Origin: Diphasiastrum complanatum | Lineage: Eukaryota > Streptophyta > Lycopodiopsida > Lycopodiales > Lycopodiaceae | Assembly (NCBI GenBank): GCA_029204225.1 | Contig: MU832096.1 | Span: 1 to 64,000, forward strand | Reading direction: 5' to 3' | DNA: 64,000 nt | In this document: positions 60,182-64,000 of the stretch, in pieces | Numbering within the stretch: position 1 is the stretch's first letter | How the letters are laid out: each line of letters opens with the position of its first letter | The notes under the pieces: generated by a model | Told to the model about the DNA's origin: nothing | The model's input: the letters and a program-made list of their open reading frames with translations, nothing else | Database searches by the model: none | Program-made: the position numbers and the translations under genes

Positions 60182-63100
60182 ATGGCTACAAATGGAGGCT
60201 ACATGTTGGAAAGCAATGATAGGCTTACCTCCCTCAACTATTCTACTTGGAAAGTAAGGATGGAGTCTTTGCTTGAGATGAATGAGTTGATGGATATTGT
60301 TGTAGGTGTGGAGGAGAGACCTTTGGCACCTCAAGAACAATTGAGGTATGACAAGAGGGCAAAGAAAGCCCTTCACATGATCAAGATGAATGTGACAAAT
60401 GAGCTTATCAAAGAGGTTGGTAAGTGCACATCATCTAGTGAAGCTTGGGAAGCCTTGAAGAAGGTTTATGAATCCAAGTCTACTTCTAGAGTGTTGACTT
60501 TAAGAAGGCAAATCTTTTCTTGTATGCAAAAGAAGAGTGAGAATGGACATGCTTTTGTTTTGAGAGTTAAAGCATTGAATGATGAGTTAGCATGCATTAA
60601 TGATGGCATAAATAATGAGGAGCTTGTTCAAGTGATTCTCAATGGCTTGTTGGATGATCATGCTAATCTTGTTCAAAGTTATGCTATCCAAAAATGTTTA
60701 CCAAGTGTTGGAGACTTGCAAGAGGTCTTGTTGGCTGAAGAATTCAGGTTGCAAGCAAGAGTGGGAGCATCTTCTACATCTCAAGGAGGAGAAGAGGAGG
60801 CAATGTTCTCTAAAGGCAAGTTCAAGGGCAAAGGTAAAAGCAATTGGTCTAAAGGGCAAGACCAAGGTGAGCACTCTACTTTTGGCAAAAAGAAGGATAG
60901 ATCTAAGCTAAAATGTTTCTATTGTGGAGTCAAAGGGCATTTTGCTAGTGATTGTTTTAAGAAAAAGAGGGATCAAGGGGAAAAGCAAACCAATCTAACT
61001 ATTGATGAGGGTGGGGATGAGCTTCTTTCAAATGATGCTTTTGTTATGTCATCTTGCTTGTTGGCTAATCATGGAGACATTGATCCTTGGTGGATTGATA
61101 GTGGAGCCACTTCTCATATGACATATCATAAAGAGTATTTTTCATCTTTAATGGCATTTGATGGTGATAGGAAGGTAATCTATACCGCAAATGATGGTGA
61201 GTGTGCAATCAAGGGGATTGGCACAATTCCTATTTCACTTTCTACAAATAGGAATATAGAATTGAAAGATGTTTTGCTCATTCCATCCATTACCAAGAAC
61301 TTACTTAGTGTAAGCCAAATGCTTGACAAAGGATTCAAAGTTGAGTTTGATGGTGATGCTTGCTTGATCAAAAAGGGGTGTAGTATCATTGCAAAAGGGA
61401 AAAGGCAAGGGAAATTGTTCAAGCTTGATGCATGTGTTGTTGCTAACCAAGTTGGATGCATGGCAAATGAACAAATGTCAATTCAAGAGGTATGGCATAA
61501 AAGGATGGGACATCTCAACTACAAGGCCTTGGAGGTAATAGCCAAAAAGGAGGTAGTAAGGGGACTTCCCAAGTCTCTTACTTGCTTGAATCATGTTTGT
61601 GAAGAATGTGCTTTGTCTAAATCACATAGATTGCCATATACTAGATCTATATCTAGATCTAAGATGCCTTTTTCTCTCTTGCATTCGGATATTCATGGTG
61701 TTACTACAATTAGCAATGGAGGTGCTAAGATGTATGTAACTTTCATTAATGATTTTAGTAGATTTTGTTGGGTTTATCTACTAAAGAGCAAGGATGAGGT
61801 GTTTGATGTGTTTGTCAAGTTCAAAGTTGCTATTGAGACTCAATTTACAACCAAAATCAAATGCTTGAGGAGCGACAATGGTGGTGAATACATTTCTAAC
61901 AAATTCAAAGCCTTTTTCGATGAGCATGGGATCAAGAGGGAGTACACATGTCCAAGAACACCACAACAAAATGGAGTGGCCGAGAGGAAGAATAGGACCT
62001 TGTGTGAGAGTGCAAAGGCAATGAGATTGAATGCTAATCTTCCTAAACCTTTTTGGAGTGATGCTTTGTTGTGTGCAAATTTCCTATGCAATAGATGGCC
62101 AAGTGTTGTATTGGAAGGAAAAACCCCTTTTGAAGCTTTGTTTGGTACGAAGCCTAATGTCAAGTTTCTAAGAACTTTTGGATGCATTTGCTACTTCAAC
62201 ATTACTCTTGATGATAGAACTAAGGAGGATCCATCTTCAAGAAAGGGCATTTTTGTTGGTTATAGTGAAGTAAGCAAAGCATATAGGATTTATGTTCCTT
62301 CAATCAAGAAAGTGTTCACAAGTAGGGATGTCATTTTTGATGAAAGTAACATTCCAAAAGTTGTTTCAAGTGATGATGGTGTTGTTGCAACTAATGTGCT
62401 TGATGACAATGGAGTTGATGACACATTGGATGTGGATGTTGAAGAAGCCTCTTCAAGTCAAATTCCAAGGAGAACTCCAAGGCATAAAGTGAAACCCTCA
62501 AGGCTCACTTATGATGGCAAAGGTAAGCAAGTGGTGGATGGATCCAACTATGCTTTCCTAACTTCTTTTGATGTACCTTCATGTGTAGATGAAGCAAGGC
62601 AAAAAGAGGAATGGATCCAAGCAATGGATCTTGAGTTTGAAGCACTTATGAAGAACAACACATGGAGATTGGTGGAGCTTCCAAAGGGCAAAAGTGCAAT
62701 TGGATGCAAATGGATCTTCAAGGTAAAGACAAATCAAGATGGATCTATCAACAAGTTCAAGGCAAGGTTGGTGGCTAAAGGTTATGCTCAAGAGCATGGC
62801 ATTGACTATGAGGAAACCTTTGCACCCGTGGCAAAGATGGTGAGCATAAGAGTAATCATTTCCCTTGCAACTCTTTATGGATGGGATCTTTGGCAATTAG
62901 ACATTTCTAATGCTTTCTTGAATGGTGATCTTGAAGAGGAAGTCTACATGGAGCAACCCGAGAGCTATGTTTCTCATAGCAAGCCTAATCATGTGTGTTT
63001 TCTACAAAAAAGTTTGTATGGTCTTAAGCAAGCACCAAGGAGTTGGTATGCTAGGCTTAACTCTTTTCTACTTTCTCAAAACTTCACTATGAGTGAGTAT

Positions 63101-64000
63101 GATCATTCACTTTACTTTAGAATTAGTGCTAATGATGTTACAATCCTTCTAATTTATGTGGATGACATTATTTTAAGTGGAGGGAACAAGGAAGATATAG
63201 AAGATATCAAGAAAGCACTAAAAAAGGAATTTGAAGTGCATGATCTTGGTCTTTTGAGCTATATCTTAGGAATAGAAGTAATTAGAACTTCTCAAATCAC
63301 TTTTATTTCACAAGAGAAGTATGCTATTTCTATTCTCAATAGATTTCATATGGTAGATGCAAATCCTATTGATACACCTATGGAATCACATGTAAAGCTA
63401 ACTATAAGAGGTAATGAAAGATCCTTCGAGGACATTACTCTCTATAGGAAGCTAATAGGTTCTCTTATATATCTAACCATCACAAGACCTGATTTATCTT
63501 ATTGTGTTGGTAGATTAAGCCAATTCATGCAAGATCCTAGCATAGAACATTGGAAACTAGGAAAGAGGATCTTGAGATACATCTCGGGAACAAAAGATTT
63601 TGGCATTGTTTATAGAGGCTCATCACCTAACTTATTTGGTTTTTCAGATTCAGATTTTGCAGGAGACCTTATGGATAGAAAATCCATAAATGCACATGCT
63701 ATTTTCATAGGTGATGGAGCTATCTCATGGATGTCGAAGAAACAAGCAACTATATCACTTTCTTCTAGTGAGGCCGAGTACAAAGCTTTGACATCATGCA
63801 CAAAGGAGATGGTGTGGATCAAGAGGATGATTATGGAGCTTCATTTGCTGGATTTTTCAGAGAGTCCAATCATCTTTTGTGACAACCTTTCAGCCCAAAG
63901 TCTAGCAAGCAATCCGGTTTTCCATGCAAGGAGCAAACATATCGAGGTGGCTTACCATTTTGTGAGAGAACAAGTGTTGGCAAAAGAGATCAAGCTTGAA
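60182..64000 (+). CDS. Copia element C gag-pol polyprotein, open to the window end
   Basis: From the ATG at 60182 the frame is open for 1273 codons and runs off the window. Order: gag; CCHC zinc knuckle (about residue 246); aspartic protease DSGATSH (about 304); integrase HHCC region (about 439) and core with catalytic Asp in HSDIHG (501), Asp in SDNGGEY (564) and Glu near 601; reverse transcriptase from about 840 with YVDD near 992; RNase H with SDSDFAGD (about 1155), SSSEAEYKAL and DNLSA. All catalytic residues I looked for are present. With an intact 5' LTR and primer binding site this is the only potentially autonomous retroelement in the window. Its 3' end is not visible. Confidence 0.93.
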   Translation, partial: MATNGGYMLESNDRLTSLNYSTWKVRMESLLEMNELMDIVVGVEERPLAPQEQLRYDKRAKKALHMIKMNVTNELIKEVGKCTSSSEAWEALKKVYESKSTSRVLTLRRQIFSCMQKKSENGHAFVLRVKALNDELACINDGINNEELVQVILNGLLDDHANLVQSYAIQKCLPSVGDLQEVLLAEEFRLQARVGASSTSQGGEEEAMFSKGKFKGKGKSNWSKGQDQGEHSTFGKKKDRSKLKCFYCGVKGHFASDCFKKKRDQGEKQTNLTIDEGGDELLSNDAFVMSSCLLANHGDIDPWWIDSGATSHMTYHKEYFSSLMAFDGDRKVIYTANDGECAIKGIGTIPISLSTNRNIELKDVLLIPSITKNLLSVSQMLDKGFKVEFDGDACLIKKGCSIIAKGKRQGKLFKLDACVVANQVGCMANEQMSIQEVWHKRMGHLNYKALEVIAKKEVVRGLPKSLTCLNHVCEECALSKSHRLPYTRSISRSKMPFSLLHSDIHGVTTISNGGAKMYVTFINDFSRFCWVYLLKSKDEVFDVFVKFKVAIETQFTTKIKCLRSDNGGEYISNKFKAFFDEHGIKREYTCPRTPQQNGVAERKNRTLCESAKAMRLNANLPKPFWSDALLCANFLCNRWPSVVLEGKTPFEALFGTKPNVKFLRTFGCICYFNITLDDRTKEDPSSRKGIFVGYSEVSKAYRIYVPSIKKVFTSRDVIFDESNIPKVVSSDDGVVATNVLDDNGVDDTLDVDVEEASSSQIPRRTPRHKVKPSRLTYDGKGKQVVDGSNYAFLTSFDVPSCVDEARQKEEWIQAMDLEFEALMKNNTWRLVELPKGKSAIGCKWIFKVKTNQDGSINKFKARLVAKGYAQEHGIDYEETFAPVAKMVSIRVIISLATLYGWDLWQLDISNAFLNGDLEEEVYMEQPESYVSHSKPNHVCFLQKSLYGLKQAPRSWYARLNSFLLSQNFTMSEYDHSLYFRISANDVTILLIYVDDIILSGGNKEDIEDIKKALKKEFEVHDLGLLSYILGIEVIRTSQITFISQEKYAISILNRFHMVDANPIDTPMESHVKLTIRGNERSFEDITLYRKLIGSLIYLTITRPDLSYCVGRLSQFMQDPSIEHWKLGKRILRYISGTKDFGIVYRGSSPNLFGFSDSDFAGDLMDRKSINAHAIFIGDGAISWMSKKQATISLSSSEAEYKALTSCTKEMVWIKRMIMELHLLDFSESPIIFCDNLSAQSLASNPVFHARSKHIEVAYHFVREQVLAKEIKLE

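Overview
The window looks like nuclear DNA of a land plant. The one clear host gene has eight exons with GT-AG introns and is an ankyrin-RING E3 ligase of the plant XBAT31 type. Everything around it is dominated by Ty1/copia LTR retrotransposons with initiator-Met-type primer binding sites, plus a few Ty3/gypsy-like remnants, long CT/GT/AT microsatellites and minisatellites. A large, repeat-rich genome such as that of a fern or other seed-free plant would fit, but the species cannot be read from the sequence.

Layout. 0-15.6 kb: two broken copia elements (A at 0.7-4.3 kb, B at 9.2-13.0 kb), a gypsy-like gag remnant and microsatellites. 15.6-18.5 kb: the XBAT31-like gene on the minus strand. 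18.5-21.7 kb: non-coding, with a (GT)n/(AC)n hairpin. 21.7-31.7 kb: a minus-strand copia element split by a 9.1-kb insertion. 32.9-47.4 kb: copia and gypsy fragments, including an LTR-bounded copia element (35.9-40.8 kb) with foreign sequence inside and an inverted repeat with arms of about 800 bp. 47.6-58.9 kb: minus-strand copia remnants, one carrying a 1-kb purine-rich block and one with a reverse-transcriptase segment present three times in tandem. 58.9-64 kb: a copia element whose gag-pol frame stays open to the end of the window.

The most interesting object is the insertion at 22154-31298. It has imperfect 12-bp terminal inverted repeats (AACAYGATGACM) and a 4-bp target duplication (TAAA). 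Reading the flanks across it restores the host copia RNase H frame. It carries two divergent, intron-containing genes. The left one (minus strand) appears to join a prokaryote-style ParB/sulfiredoxin-like domain to a beta-class amino DNA methyltransferase (DIPY motif, then the SAM-binding motif DLFSGNST). The right one (plus strand) resembles DUF7869 proteins and has Asp motifs that could form a transposase-like catalytic site. Between them lies a palindrome of about 430 bp centred at 26905, built from ten copies of a 17-19-bp palindrome (ACCTATGCTGAGCATAGGT) spaced 40-42 or 54 bp apart in mirror-symmetric order. Stray copies occur in the introns and in the upstream region of the right gene. 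I read this as a DNA transposon that carries its own DNA-modification and DNA-binding module with a parS-like or origin-like site. Both genes here are damaged by nonsense changes and by frameshifts, many in homopolymers, so this copy is probably inactive or imperfectly assembled.
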